DNA of 64,000 bases from Xenopus tropicalis (lineage: Eukaryota > Chordata > Amphibia > Anura > Pipidae), in the NCBI RefSeq assembly GCF_000004195.4, contig NC_030680.2:151070163-151134162 (forward strand), written 5' to 3'. This document shows, in pieces, positions 23,757-35,325 of this stretch (positions are counted from its first letter, which is position 1; each line of letters opens with the position of its first letter). Both the position numbers and the translations under genes were made by a program. A model generated the notes under the pieces. The model was not told the origin of the DNA and did no database searches. It saw only the letters and a list, made by a program, of their open reading frames with translations.

Positions 23757-24480
23757 AATACCCCCAGCCTTAACCCCAACCCCAAGACCTAACCCTAATA
23801 CACTGGCCTAATCCAAGCCCTAACCTGAACCCTAGCACTAACCCAACAACTAACTGTAGCCCTAACCCCAGCCCTGGTTCTAACCCTAAACCAGGGGTGT
23901 CAAACTCAATCACATAAGGGGGCGAAATCTAAAACACAGGCTAAGTCGCGGGCCAAATTTTTTTAGTTATGATGTAAGGAGAATGGAAATTGATTATGCT
24001 GGATGGTCAGACACACTCACCAAGGGCCACATAAAACAGCCAGGCGGGCCGGATTTGGCCCACGGGCCTTGTGTTTGACATATTTATGCCCTAAACCTAG
24101 CCATAGCCCTAACCCTGGCACCCAAGCTCTAACCCTGGCACCCTAGCCCTAACCCTGGCACCCAAGCCCAAACCCTGGCACCCTAGCCCTAACCCTGGCA
24201 CCCAAGCTCTAACCCTGGCACCCTAGCCCTAACCCTGGCACCCAAGCTCTAACCCTGGCACCCTAGCCCTAACCCTGGCACCCAAGCCCAAACCCTGGCA
24301 CCCTAGCCCTAACCCTGGCACCCAAGCTCTAACCCTGGCACCCTAGCCCTAACCCTGGCACCCAAGCTCTAACCCTGGCACCCTAGCCCTAACCCTGGCA
24401 CCCAAGCTCTAACCCTGGCACCCAAGCTCTAACCCTGGCACCCAAGCTCTAACCCTGGCACCCAAGCTCTAGTTGTACCT
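23757..24480. repeat. CCCTAACC-rich region with 20-bp minisatellite
   Basis: Degenerate TAACCC motifs (23757-23891) pass into a regular array of CTAACCCTGGCACCCAAGCT and variants (24097-24475), interrupted by the hAT-like element at 23892-24088. It resembles telomere hexamers but the unit is different. Confidence 0.9.
23892..24088. mobile_element. Short hAT-like element with 8-bp target duplication
   Basis: Left end CAGGGGTGTCAAACTCAA and right end TTGTGTTTGACATATTTATG form an imperfect inverted repeat, with GGGCCGGATTTGGCCCACGG inside. CCCTAAAC flanks both sides (23884-23891 and 24089-24096). Because the host sequence is itself CCCTAA-rich, the duplication is slightly less certain. Confidence 0.82.
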
Positions 24481-24595
24481 GCACTACATGCACATTTATA
24501 TGGCCGACTAAATAAAAGGAACACACAAGAAATTAAGGAAAATGAAACATTTTGGAGAAAAATCACTGAGGCCTCATAGAAATATTTTTGCATCC

Positions 24596-24601
24596 TTTAT
24601 T
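24596..24601 (-). promoter_or_regulatory. Candidate syn2 polyadenylation signal (AATAAA)
   Basis: The first good AATAAA on the minus strand downstream of the syn2 stop codon is CTAAATAAAGG, about 1.2 kb after the stop and just beyond the 19-bp minisatellite. If used, the whole array would be transcribed as 3' UTR. This is inference; an upstream variant signal could be used instead. Confidence 0.4.
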
Positions 24602-24602
24602 T

Positions 24603-25612
24603 AGCAGGGTGGGGGCACACAGTATGGACACAGTAGGGCAAGATGGACACAGTAGGGCAAGATGGAGCCAGTAGGGCAAGATGGAGACAGTAGGGCAAGA
24701 TGGAGACAGTAGGGCAAGATGGAGACAGTAGGGCAAGATGGGGACAGTAGGGCAAGATGGAGACAGTACGGCAAGATGGAGGCAGTAGGGCAAGATGGAG
24801 ACAGTAGGGCAAGATGGAGACAGTAGGGCAAGATGGAGTCAGTAGGGTAAGATGGAGACAGTTGGGGAAGATGGAGGCAGTAGGGCAAGATGGAGACAGT
24901 AGGGCAAGATGGAGACAGTAGGGAAAGATGGAGACAGTAGGACAAGATGGAGACAGTACAGCAAGATGGAGGCAGTAGGGCAAGATGGAGACAGTAGGGC
25001 AAGATGGAGTAAGTAGGGTAAGATGGAGACAGTAGGGGAAGATGGAGACAGTAGGGCAAGATGGAGACAGTAGGGCAAGATGGAGACAGTAGGGTAAGAT
25101 GGAGACAGTAGGGCAAGATGGAGACAGTAGGGCAAGATGGAGACAGTAGGACAAGATGGAGACAGTAGGACAAGATGGAGACAGTAGGGCAAGATGGAGT
25201 CAGTAGGGTAAGATGGAGACAGTTGGGGAAGATGGAGGCAGTAGGGCAAGATGGAGACAGTAGGGCAAGATGGAGACAGTAGGGAAAGATGGAGACAGTA
25301 GGACAAGATGGAGACAGTACAGCAAGATGGAGGCAGTAGGGCAAGATGGAGACAGTAGGGCAAGATGGAGTAAGTAGGGTAAGATGGAGACAGTAGGGGA
25401 AGATGGAGACAGTAGGGCAAGATGGAGACAGTAGGGCAAGATGGAGACAGTAGGGTAAGATGGAGACAGTAGGGCAAGATGGAGACAGTAGGGCAAGATG
25501 GAGACAGTAGGACAAGATGGAGACAGTAGGACAAGATGGAGACAGTAGGGTAAGATGGAGACAGTAGGGCAAGATGGGGAAAGTAGGGCAAGATGGGGAA
25601 AGTAGGGGCTAC
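24603..25612. repeat. 19-bp minisatellite downstream of the syn2 stop codon
   Basis: About 53 copies of TAGGGCAAGATGGAGACAG with substitution variants (GGACA, GGTCA, GGAAA). A segment of roughly 400 bp is repeated within it as a higher-order unit: the run ending GTTGGGGAAGATGGAGGCAG occurs near 24862 and 25222. It is probably in the syn2 3' UTR. Its very long minus-strand ORFs are artefacts of a 19-bp unit that lacks stops in all frames. Confidence 0.97.
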
Positions 25613-25818
25613 AAGCTGGATATTCCTTCAGGATGACTTCTGTGTATAGTTGTGAGTGAGTTACACATGAGTTACACATGGCTGACCAGTAACTGGGGGG
25701 GGGCGCCAGTGCTCAGTAAGGATTAGTGGGTTGGTCAGGAAAGGCCAAAGCGTTAGACACAAACTCCTCCTTTATCAGTAGGTGCATTGGTGCTTCCAGG
25801 AGCCACTGGATCTGCCCA

Positions 25819-25954
25819 TTAATCAGAGAAGAGACTGGCGAAGGATTTCCTGAGGTTCCTGATGGTCTCAGCCTTGGCCTCCGCGTCACTACTGGCCGAG
25901 CGGAAGAAGGAAGCTTGGGGGAAGCTGAAGGCATTGGTCAGGGACTGGGACTTG
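25819..25954 (-). CDS. syn2: Synapsin II, last coding exon (domain E) with stop codon
   Basis: The acceptor CTGTCCCACAG/C completes Asn from exon 12. The exon then encodes KSQSLTNAFSFPQASFFRSA, an acidic spacer and AKAETIRNLRKSFASLFSD followed by TAA (25819-25821). This is domain E, present in the a-isoforms and needed for vesicle clustering and release kinetics. The spacer FSF..SFFRS matches synapsin II; synapsin I and III differ here. With the other seven exons the joined frame is 1686 nt, an exact multiple of three. Confidence 0.97.
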
Positions 25955-26714
25955 CTGTGGGACAGAGAAATACACAATAATGAGCTCAGGGGGATTAACC
26001 TGGGGTATTTGTGAGCCTTACTCCAACCTGTAGGGGGCACATGCTCTCTGTACAACACAGAGAGGTACTGCAGGGGCTTTACTTGAGCTGTGAGGGGCCC
26101 TCCAGTGTGGCCCTAATGTCTCAGCAATATAATAGTGATGGGAGAAATAATTCACTGGGTAGAACCGAAACAGGACAGATTCCCTCATCACTAGATATAA
26201 CAGTTATCAGGCACAGGAAAGCCATGCTGCTCACACCTACTGGGTCAGACTGGGACTTCTGTGGCCCAAAAGAACCCCCAGGGGCCAATCTTACAAACAG
26301 GACATGCAGACAGGGGGAATGCTCTAGGCCAGTACTGGCCAACTTGTTACATGTACTGGGCGGATTATTATGTTGGGAGGTGATTAAGCCGGGGGGGGGG
26401 TAGGAAGGAGTTGGAACCAGGAGAGAAAGAACTCAATGACTGGCCCACTCATACATTCACCTGACTCATTGGTCCCTATGTCTTTATGGCCTTGAGAAAG
26501 TCCCTCAATTTCCCGGAGCCTCTGAAGCTCAATAAAAATGGATCCCATGGGCCTTGTTAATTCATTGGCTGCAAAGACTCAGCCCACCCCCCCAAAACAC
26601 ACAGGGCATCACCAAGGTGGAACCTTGAAGGACACAAGTGCTCCAACCTACTGACCATTTCTGGTGCTCTGGCTACAAACAAAATATTCTACTGTTCTTA
26701 TGTATTGGACTTAC

Positions 26715-27669
26715 TTGAGCTGAGGGTGAGCCCTTTGTGCTGGGTCTGACACTACTCTCCCGGAACCCGAAGCCTCCTGTCCAAAAGCAGGGAGCTGTGC
26801 GGCACCATGTGCCATCGTGGTCTGTACAGGTGGAGGCTGGAACTGAGCAGGTAGAGGCTTGGTCTGTACAGGTGGAGGCTGGAACTGAGCAGGTAGAGGC
26901 TTGGTCTGTACAGGTGGAGGCAGGATCTGAGAATTTAGAGGCTTGGTCTGTACAGATGGAGGCAGGATCTGAGCATTTAGAGGCTTGGTCTGTAAAGGTG
27001 GAGGCAGGATTGGAGCATTTAGAGGCTTGGTCTGTACAGGTGGAGGCTGGAACTGAGCAGGTAGTGGCTTGGTCTGTACAGGTGGAGGCTGGATCTTAGC
27101 ATTTAGAGGCTTGGTCTGTACAGGTGGAGGCTGGAACTGAGCAGGTAGTGGCTTGGTCTGTACAGGTGGAGGCTGGATCTGAGAATTTAGAGGCTTGGTC
27201 TGTACAGGTGGAGGCTGGATCTGAGCATTTAGAGGCTTGGTCTGTACAGGTGGTGGGTGGAACTGAGCAGGTAGAGGCTTGGTATGTACAGGTGGAGGCG
27301 GGATCTGAACAGATTGAGGCTTTGTCTGTACAGGTGGAGGGTGGATCTGAGCAGGTAGAGGCTTGGTCTGTACAGGTGGAGGCTGGACCTGAGCAGATAG
27401 AGGCTTGGTCTGTACAGGTGGAGGCTGGATCTGACCAGGTAGAGGCTTGGCCTGTACAGGTGGAGGCTGGACCTGAGCAGATAGAGGCTTGGTCTGTACA
27501 GGTGGAGGCTGGATCTGACCAGGTAGAGGCTTGGTCTGTACAGGTGGAGGCTGAAGAGCGATCCCTTTAGGATGGTGCATGTTCTTTACAATCGGTTCCT
27601 CACACTCTCTTTGCTTGGCCGTGGGTCGAACTGCCATTTGCCCATCTGATATCATTTCTTGGGGTCGCC
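26715..27669 (-). CDS. syn2: Synapsin II exon 12: proline-rich linker with a 14-residue tandem repeat
   Basis: An open exon of about 955 bp ending AHPQL plus AA, with donor CTCAA/GTAAGT. It joins the domain E exon to give HPQLNKSQSLTNAF, which is invariant in synapsins. The start is placed at CACAG/GGCGACC (27669), which gives the phase needed from exon 11. An alternative in-phase acceptor, CTTAG/GG, lies 9 bp upstream (27678). The polypyrimidine tract before either is poor. The body is about 17 copies of a 42-bp in-frame unit coding for PPPVQTKPLPAQFQ with variants, plus a partial copy; none contains a stop. Mammalian synapsin II has a much shorter proline-rich region here. Codon phase is kept across the whole array, so it is probably translated. 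Confidence 0.88.
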
Positions 27670-28199
27670 CTGTGCACCCTAAGTTTTGCACACAAATAAT
27701 GTTACAGAGTTATGTTCTTGTCATGCATTCTTTCTCCAGCTGTCACTTCAGTCCACTAATTCAGGTCACATGATCAAACATGGCTGCACTCAGCTGACAG
27801 GAAGGCACAGCCCAACTCATACAGCACCCAATCACACTGCCCTTAGACAATCTGACACCATTGGACACAACTGCCTCTGCGGCAGGAAAGGGGCAGATTT
27901 GTAAATACACTGGGGGGAGCAGCTCCGTCCTATTCCTATTTGCTGTCTCTCATTCATACAGCGCTACTGTATATGGTGGAACTGTATGTAAATAAACTCA
28001 TGTACTCCAGGTTTTGGGAAAAAACTACAGTAGCAAAGGGCAAGTAAATAATTGGGTCATATGGGTCAAATACCTTTAAATTGGTAAACGTGATACAGAT
28101 CTATTCTAAACAACTTTTCAGTTGGTCTTCATTGTTAATCTTGTATGCCTTTTAAATAATTAGCCTACCTGTGCCACGTGTTACTGTTGGGTTGTTACT

Positions 28200-30300
28200 G
28201 AAGGTGCCATACTCGAACCCCTGTAGGTGCCTTACTGAGACCACCTAACATACTGAGACCCATGGAGATGCTACACTGACACCCCCTAGAAGTGCCTTAC
28301 TGAGACCCCTGGAATTGCCCGAGACCCCTAGAAGTGCCTTACTGAAGCCCCTAGAAGTGCCATACTGAGGCCTCTAGAAGTGCCTTACTGAGACCCCTAG
28401 AAGTGCCTTACTGAGACCCCTAGAAGTGCCTTACTGAGACCCCTAGAAGTGCCTTACTGAGATGCCTGGAAGTGCCATACTGAGACCCTTTCAGGTACCA
28501 TACTGAGACCCCTGGAAGTGCCTTACTGAGACCTCTAGAAGTGCCATACTGAGACCTCTAGAAGTGCCTTACTGAGACTCCTTGAAGTGCCTTACTGAGA
28601 TGCCTGGAAGTGCCATACTGAGACCCATTCAGGTACCATACTGAGACCCCTAGAAGTGCCATACTGAGACCTCTAGAAGTGCCTTACTGAGACCCCTAGA
28701 AGTGCCATACCGAGACCTCTAGAAGTGCCTTACTGAGACCCCTAGAAGTGCCTTACTGAGACCCCTAGAAGTGCCTTACTGAGACCCCTAGAAGTGCCTT
28801 ACTGAGACCCCTTGAAGTGCCTTACTGAGATGCCTGGAAGTGCCATACTAAGACCCCTAGAAGTGCCTTACTGAGACCCCTAGAAGTGCCTTACTGAGAT
28901 GCCTGGAAGTGCCATACTGAGACCCCTAGAAGTGCCTTACTGAGACCCCTAGAAGTGCCTTACTCAGACCCCTAGAAGTGCCTTACTGAGACTCCTTGAA
29001 GTGCCTTACTGAGACTCCTTGAAGTGCCTTACTGAGATGCCTGGAAGTGCCATACTGAGACCCATTCAGGTACCATACTGAGACCCCTAGAAGTGCCTTA
29101 CTGAGACCCCTAGAAGTGCCATACTGAGACCTCTAGAAGTGCCTTACTGAGACCCCTAGAAGTGCCTTACTGAGACCTCTAGAAGTGCCTTACTGAGACC
29201 CCTAGAAGTGCCTTACTGAGACCCCTAGAAGTGCCTTACTGAGACCCCTAGAAGTGCCTTACTGAGACCCCTAGAAGTGCCTTACTGAGACCCCTAGAAG
29301 TGCCTTACTGAGACCCCTAGAAGTGCCTTACTGAGACCCCTTGAAGTGCCTTACTGAGATGCCTGGAAGTGCCATACTAAGACCCCTAGAAGTGCCTTAC
29401 TGAGACCCCTAGAAGTGCCTTACTGAGATGCCTGGAAGTGCCATACTGAGACCCCTAGAAGTGCCTTACTGAGACCCCTAGAAGTGCCTTTCTCAGACCC
29501 CTAGAAGTGCCTTACTGAGATGCCTGGAAGTGCCATACTAAGACCTCTAGAAGTGCCTTACTGAGACCCCTAGAAGTGCCTTACTGAGATGCCTGGAAGT
29601 GCCATACTAAGACCCCTAGAAGTGCCTTACTGAGACCCCTAGAAGTGCCTTACTGAGATGCCTGGAAGTGCCATACTAAGACCCCTAGAAGTGCCTTACT
29701 GAGACCCCTAGAAGTGCCTTACTGAGATGCCTGGAAGTGCCATACTGAGACCCCTAGAAGTGCCTTACTGAGACCCCTAGAAGTGCCTTACTCAGACCCC
29801 TAGAAGTGCCTTACTGAGACCCCTTAAAGTGCCTTACTGAGATGCCTGGAAGTGCCTTACTGAGACCCATTCAGGTACCATACTGAGACCCCTAGAAGTG
29901 CCATACTGAGACCCCTAGAAGTGCCTTACTGAGATGCCTGGAAGTGCCATACTGAGACCCCTAGAAGTGCCTTACTGAGACCCCTAGAAGTGCCTTACTC
30001 AGACCCCTAGAAGTGCCTTACTGAGACCCCTTAAAGTGCCTTACTGAGATGCCTGGAAGTGCCTTACTGAGACCCATTCAGGTACCATACTGAGACCCCT
30101 GGAAGTGCCTTACTGAGACCCATTCAGGTACCATACTGAGACCCCTGGAAGTGCCATACTGAGACCCCTTAAAGTGCCTTACTGAGACCCCTGGAATTGC
30201 CATACTGAGACCCCTAGAAGGGCCTTACTGAGACCCCTGGAAGTGCCATACTGAGACCCCTAGAGATGCTACACTGACACCCGTAGAACTGCTATACTTA
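28200..30300. repeat. 23-bp minisatellite in syn2 intron 11, about 90 copies
   Basis: Unit GACCCCTAGAAGTGCCTTACTGA, cited here in part as CCCTAGAAGTGCCTTACTG. Variant units (TGCCTGGAAGTGCCATACTG, CATTCAGGTACCATACTGAG) recur in the same order several times, showing block duplications. Confidence 0.96.
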
Positions 30301-30544
30301 GACTCATGACTGTGCCATACTGGGATCTCACACTGCTACCCACACCGGCCCTTCTACCTGGTCACATTGCCTCAGTTGGCTCTGTTCCTGCAATTCCTGC
30401 CATGTTAGGAGATTTAGCAGGATGCCTGTATATCATATTAGGAGAACTGATAGGGTGTTTATAGATCACTGCAGGTCTGTCAGATGTTCTGGAAAGCCTG
30501 AGTGGGAAGTTGAATAGGTCTGAAACCCCACTATGCACTGTAGA

Positions 30545-30835
30545 TCATTGCAGAAGGTCTGGAAGGATTTATATAAATGATTGTAGGAGATCTGGTAGGA
30601 TGTCTGTGGATCATTGTAGGATATCTGGTGGGATGTCTATCATTTGTTGCAGAAGGTCTGGTAGGATTTCTGTATCTCATTCTAGGAGATCTGGTAGGAT
30701 GCCAGTAGATCATTGTAGAAGATCTGGTAGGGTGTCTATCATTCATTGCAGAAGGTCTGGTAGGATGTCTGTAGATCATTGTAGGAGATCTGGTAGGGTG
30801 TCTATCATTCATTGCAGAAGGTCTGGTAGGATGTA
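30545..30835. repeat. 33-bp minisatellite, left part
   Basis: Units GTCTGTAGATCATTGTAGGA plus GATCTGGTAGGAT. The array is split by the CR1 insertion and resumes at 32125. Confidence 0.95.
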
Positions 30836-32124
30836 ACATAGTAACATAGTAACATAGTAACATAGTAAGTTGGGTTGAAAAAAGACATACGTCCATCAAG
30901 TTCAACCATAATGCCTATACCTAACCTGCCTAACTACAAGTTGATCCAGAGGAAGGCAAAAAACCCCATCTGAAGCCTCTCTAATTTGCCTCAGAGGGGA
31001 AAAAATTCCTTCCTGACTCCAAGATGGCAATCGGACCAGTCCCTGTATCAACTTGTACTAAGAGCTATCTCCCATAACCGTGTATTCCCTCACTTGCTAA
31101 GAATCCATCCAGCCCCTTCTTAAAGCTATATAATGTATCAGCCAGTACGACTGATTCGGGGAGGGAATTCCACAACTTCACAGCTCTCACTGTAAAAAAT
31201 CCTTTCCGAATATTTAAATGGAACCTCCCTTCTTCTAACCGGAGTGGGTGCCCTCGTGTCCGTTGGAAGGACCTACTGGTAAATAAAACATTAGAGAGGT
31301 TATTATATGATCCCCTTATATATTTATACATAGTTATCATGTCACCTCTTAAGCGCCTCTTCTCCAGTGTAAACAGACCCAACTTGGCCAGTCTTTCTTC
31401 ATAACTGAGACTTTCCATACCCTTTACCAGCTTAGTTGCCCTTCTCTGGACCCTCTCTAGCTCAATAATGTCCCGTTTGAGCACTGGAGACCAAAACTGA
31501 ACAGCATATTCTAGATGGGGCCTTACCAGTGCTCTGTAAAGGGGAAGAATAACCCCCTCCTCCCGTGAATCTATACCCCTTTTAATACAGCTCAGAACCT
31601 TGTTTGCCCTTGCAGCTGCTGCCTGGCATTGCTTGCTACAGCCAAGTTTATTATCTACAAGGACTCCAAGATCCTTCTCCATTATGGATTTGCCTAGTGC
31701 AGTCCCATTAAGGTTATACGGGGCTTGCATATTTTTACATCCCAGGTGCATGACCTTACATTTATCCACATTAAATCTCATCTGCCACTTAGCTGCCCAG
31801 ATTGCCAGTTGGTCAAGATCCTGCTGCAGGGATGTCACATCCTGGATAGAATTGACTGGTCTGCAGAGTTTTGTGTCATCTGCAAACACTGATACATTAC
31901 TCATAATACCCTCCCCTAAGTCATTTATGAACAAATTAAACAAAAGTGGACCCAGTACAGAACCCTGAGGGACCCCACTGAGAACCTTACTCCAAGTAGA
32001 GAATGTGCCATTAACAACCACCCTCTGTACCCGATCCTGTAGCCAGTTTTCTATCCATGTGCAAACGACTTCACTAAGACCAATAGACCTTAGCTTAGAA
32101 AGCAGTCGTTTGTGGGGAACGGTA
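30836..32124 (-). mobile_element. 5'-truncated CR1 LINE with reverse transcriptase fragment
   Basis: Minus-strand coding from about 32120 to 31065 gives the second half of a reverse transcriptase. It has PQGSVLGPLLFNLFINDL, the catalytic FADDTK motif, then WQMRFNVDKCKVMHLG, LGVLVDNKL, HLEYAVQFWSP, ELERVQRRATKLV and the C-terminal AVKLWNSLP. The upstream half, including endonuclease, is missing; the element starts abruptly at VPHKRLLSKL. The 3' end is a short UTR with the tail (TTACTATG)n. The reading frame is intact over 350 codons, so the copy is fairly young. It cannot move by itself. Confidence 0.95.
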
Positions 32125-32615
32125 TGTCTGTAGATCATTGTAGGAGATCTGTCTGTAGATCATTGTAGGAGATCTGGTAGGGTGGGTGTAGATCACTGCA
32201 GGAGATCTGGTAGGATGTCTATCAATTGTTGCAGAAGGTCTGGTAGGATTTCTGTATCTCATTCTAGGAGATCTGGTAGGATGCCTGTAGATCATTGTAG
32301 GAGATCTGGTAGGATTTCTATCATTCATTGCAGAAGGTCTGGTAGGATTTCTGTATCTCATTCTAGGAGATCTGGTAGGATGCCTGTAGATCATTGTAGA
32401 AGATCTGGTAGGATGTCTATCATTCATTGCAGAAGGTCTGGTAGGATGTCTGTAGATCATTGTAGGAGATCTGGTAGGGTGTCTGTAGATCACTGCAGGA
32501 GATCTGGTAGGATTTCTGTATCTCATTGTAGGAGATCTGGTAGGATGCCTGTAGATCATTGTAGAAGGTCTGGTAGGGTGTCTGTAGATCACTGCAGGAG
32601 ATCTGGTAGCAAAGG
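32125..32615. repeat. 33-bp minisatellite, right part
   Basis: Continuation of the array at 30545-30835 beyond the CR1 insertion, with the same GATCTGGTAGGATGTCTGTA units and GTTGCAGAAGGTCTGG variants. Confidence 0.95.
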
Positions 32616-34281
32616 GCCTGTCAGATGTTCTGGAAAGCCTGAGTGGGTCACTGAGTGGGGCTGAGTCCCACTATGCACCTTAAAAATAGGGTAAAGGTTC
32701 TCAGATAGTCACCCCACATGTAGAGAGGCACAAGAAGGGGTACTATGGAAGGGGTAACTGATTGGCTAAAGATTGGTCTAGTCCTGGGAAGATTCTAATG
32801 CTCTGATTGGCTGACTGTTGGTCTGACCCTGTGAACATTCTGGTTCTAGCCCTGCCCAGTTTATAGCTGAGTGTTATTCCCCATGGCCAAATGGAGCAGG
32901 TCCCAATCAGGGGAGCAACTTGCCTCCGATGGCAGTGCCCAGTGGGTTACCTCTCCTGGTAAATGTAAAAGCCCAAAATCTGATTTTTAATGATGCGCCC
33001 CCCCCCCCTTGTCCCCCTCAGATGCTGAAAAGTAACGAGCAGTGGGGGACAAGGGGGCAACATCGGAAAGGCAGCACCCCACCCCCCAGATTGGTCCTGC
33101 TCCCAAGAACACTGTTTTAGAAAGCAGCCTGGTTGGTGCCTCAGTTTTGCAGGTCTCGGTTTCTAGGACTGAGTCTGTTTGGGGGGCCATGGTACCCCTA
33201 GTGTTGCTCCGTGCATAGGAATGGGCTGAAGGGAGTACGGGGGGGGGGGATGAATGTGCCGATTAGGGGGTTGAAGACACAACACTAAAAGCCCCTGATA
33301 TTGCACTTTCTGCTACAGATGTGACCCATTGGTAGTTGGGGGGCAGGCAGAACCCCTTAATAATAAGAAAATCATATTTCTGTACTTGAACCCAGGCCCT
33401 TACTGGTTGGTGAAAGACGGAAACCAGTTTTCCCTGTTCTATCAGTGGGCAGAGACCCGAGAGATGGAAGGTGCTCTGTAGGGGGGTACAATGAGGCTCT
33501 TGTTTGCAGAATGTTTTTGGGGTACGGGGGGAAGGTGGAACATGGTACAGCTCCTTGTGCTGTGTGAGTTATAGTTCTGTATAGTGCAACCCCAGGGCAG
33601 TCAGCATTCATATCCCCCCCTTGTGTGCCCCCCAAGAGACGATACACGGAGGCAGATGGAAGTTCTTTATTGCACGTGAAGCTGCTATACAAGTTATGCC
33701 CCACAATCAGGCGCCCCCATATTCTCCGCTCTCACAGCGGCACAGACACAAATACACAAAGTCTACACTGTGGGACGCGCGGACCCATCGCACACAACAC
33801 AGCACCAGAACATGCTGAAGAGATAAAAATGGAGCAGAACCGCAAAATGGCTTCCTGGGAGACGTTCCCTCGATTTATATCAACCACCCCACTTGTACTG
33901 CACCCCAACGTTTGCCATTGATCCCTCCATGGGCCTTGCAGAAAGCGCAGTGTGTGCCCACGGCACGGGGGAACCACTAACTCTTGCCTTGGCCACCTCT
34001 GGCCCCCCGGGGCCACTTATATTCACAAAGGAGACAGAATTAGCCAGGCGTTCCCGCAATCATCTACTGTCACAAAACTGTCTGTATGGTCATCTGAGCC
34101 CTGCACCATTACTGGGGCGTTCTTACTCCTTTCATGGGCCTGGAAACTGGGAGGGTATCTCTATCCCCCCTCTCCCCTTAAACTGTGCCTGGTGGGATCA
34201 CTCACAGGTCCATAGGGTGCTACATGCGTATGTAATGGATGGCAATGTATAAGTGACTGATGGGTAAGTGACAGCCCCCAA

Positions 34282-34300
34282 ACTACAACTCCCAGAATGC
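34282..34300 (+). promoter_or_regulatory. ZNF143/Staf-like site in syn2 intron
   Basis: ACTACAACTCCCAGAATGC is a full match to the ZNF143/Staf consensus. It is about 70 bp left of the 135-bp tandem array. It could be a repeat-borne copy. Confidence 0.5.
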
Positions 34301-34364
34301 CCATTACTATACCATATATATATATATATATATATATAGCCTTAGGTCACCCTGCTATAGTTCC

Positions 34365-35325
34365 AGAGGTACACTGGGCGCTCACCCCAAATCCCCCCCT
34401 AACTGGCCTTCAGGCTGGGCCCCCTTAGCCCATAACAAGGTTACAGATATATAGAAACATTGGGGTAACAGTCACCCCGCTATAGTTCCAGGGGTACCCA
34501 GGGCACAAATAAGCACTCACCCCAAATCCCCCCCTAACTGGCCTTCAGGCTGGGCCCCCTTAGCCCATAACAAGGTTACAGATATATAGAAACATTGGGG
34601 TAACAGTCACCCTGCTATAGTTCCAGGGGTACCCAGGGCACAAATAAGCACTCACCCCAAATCCCCCCCTAACTGGCCTTCAGGCTGGGCCCCCTTAGCC
34701 CATAACAAGGTTACAGATATATAGAAACATTGGGGTAACAGTCACCCCACTATAGTTCCAGGGGTACCCAGGGCACAAATAAGCACTCACCCCAAATCCC
34801 CCCCCTAACTGGCCTTCAGGCTGGGCCCCCTTAGCCCATAACAAGGTTACAGATATATAGAAACATTGGGGTAACAGTCACCCCGCTATAGTTCCAGGGG
34901 TACCCAGGGCACAAATAAGCACTCACCCCAAATCCCCCCCTAACTGGCCTTCAGGCTGGGCTCCCTTAGCCCATAACAAGGTTACAGATATATAGAAACA
35001 TTGGGGTAACAGTCACCCCGCTATAGTTCCAGGGGTACCCAGGGCACAAATAAGCACTCACCCCAAATCCCCCCCTAACTGGCCTTCAGGCTGGGCCCCC
35101 TTAGCCCATAACAAGGTTACAGATATATAGAAACATTGGGGTAACAGTCACCCCGCTATAGTTCCAGGGGTACCCAGGGCACAAATAAGCACTCACCCCA
35201 AATCCCCCCCTAACTGGCCTTCAGGCTGGGCCCCCTTAGCCCATAACAAGGTTACAGATATATAGAAACATTGGGGTAACAGTCACCATGCTATAGTTCC
35301 AGGGGTACCCAGGGCACAGAACAGA
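34365..35325. repeat. 135-bp minisatellite in syn2 intron 11, about 7 copies
   Basis: Very uniform units containing TTCAGGCTGGGCCCCCTTAG, AACAAGGTTACAGATATATA and GCTATAGTTCCAGGGGTACC. Near identity suggests recent expansion. An (AT)n run lies just before it (34312-34338). Confidence 0.96.

Noticed and set aside
24601..25679. Overlapping minus-strand ORFs up to 323 codons
   Set aside because: The same 19-bp repeat artefact, downstream of the syn2 stop codon.
26737..27570. Plus-strand ORFs of 120 and 148 codons (VEAGTEQVEAWSVQ repeats)
   Set aside because: Antisense shadows of the exon 12 coding repeat: a 42-bp unit keeps a frame open on both strands.
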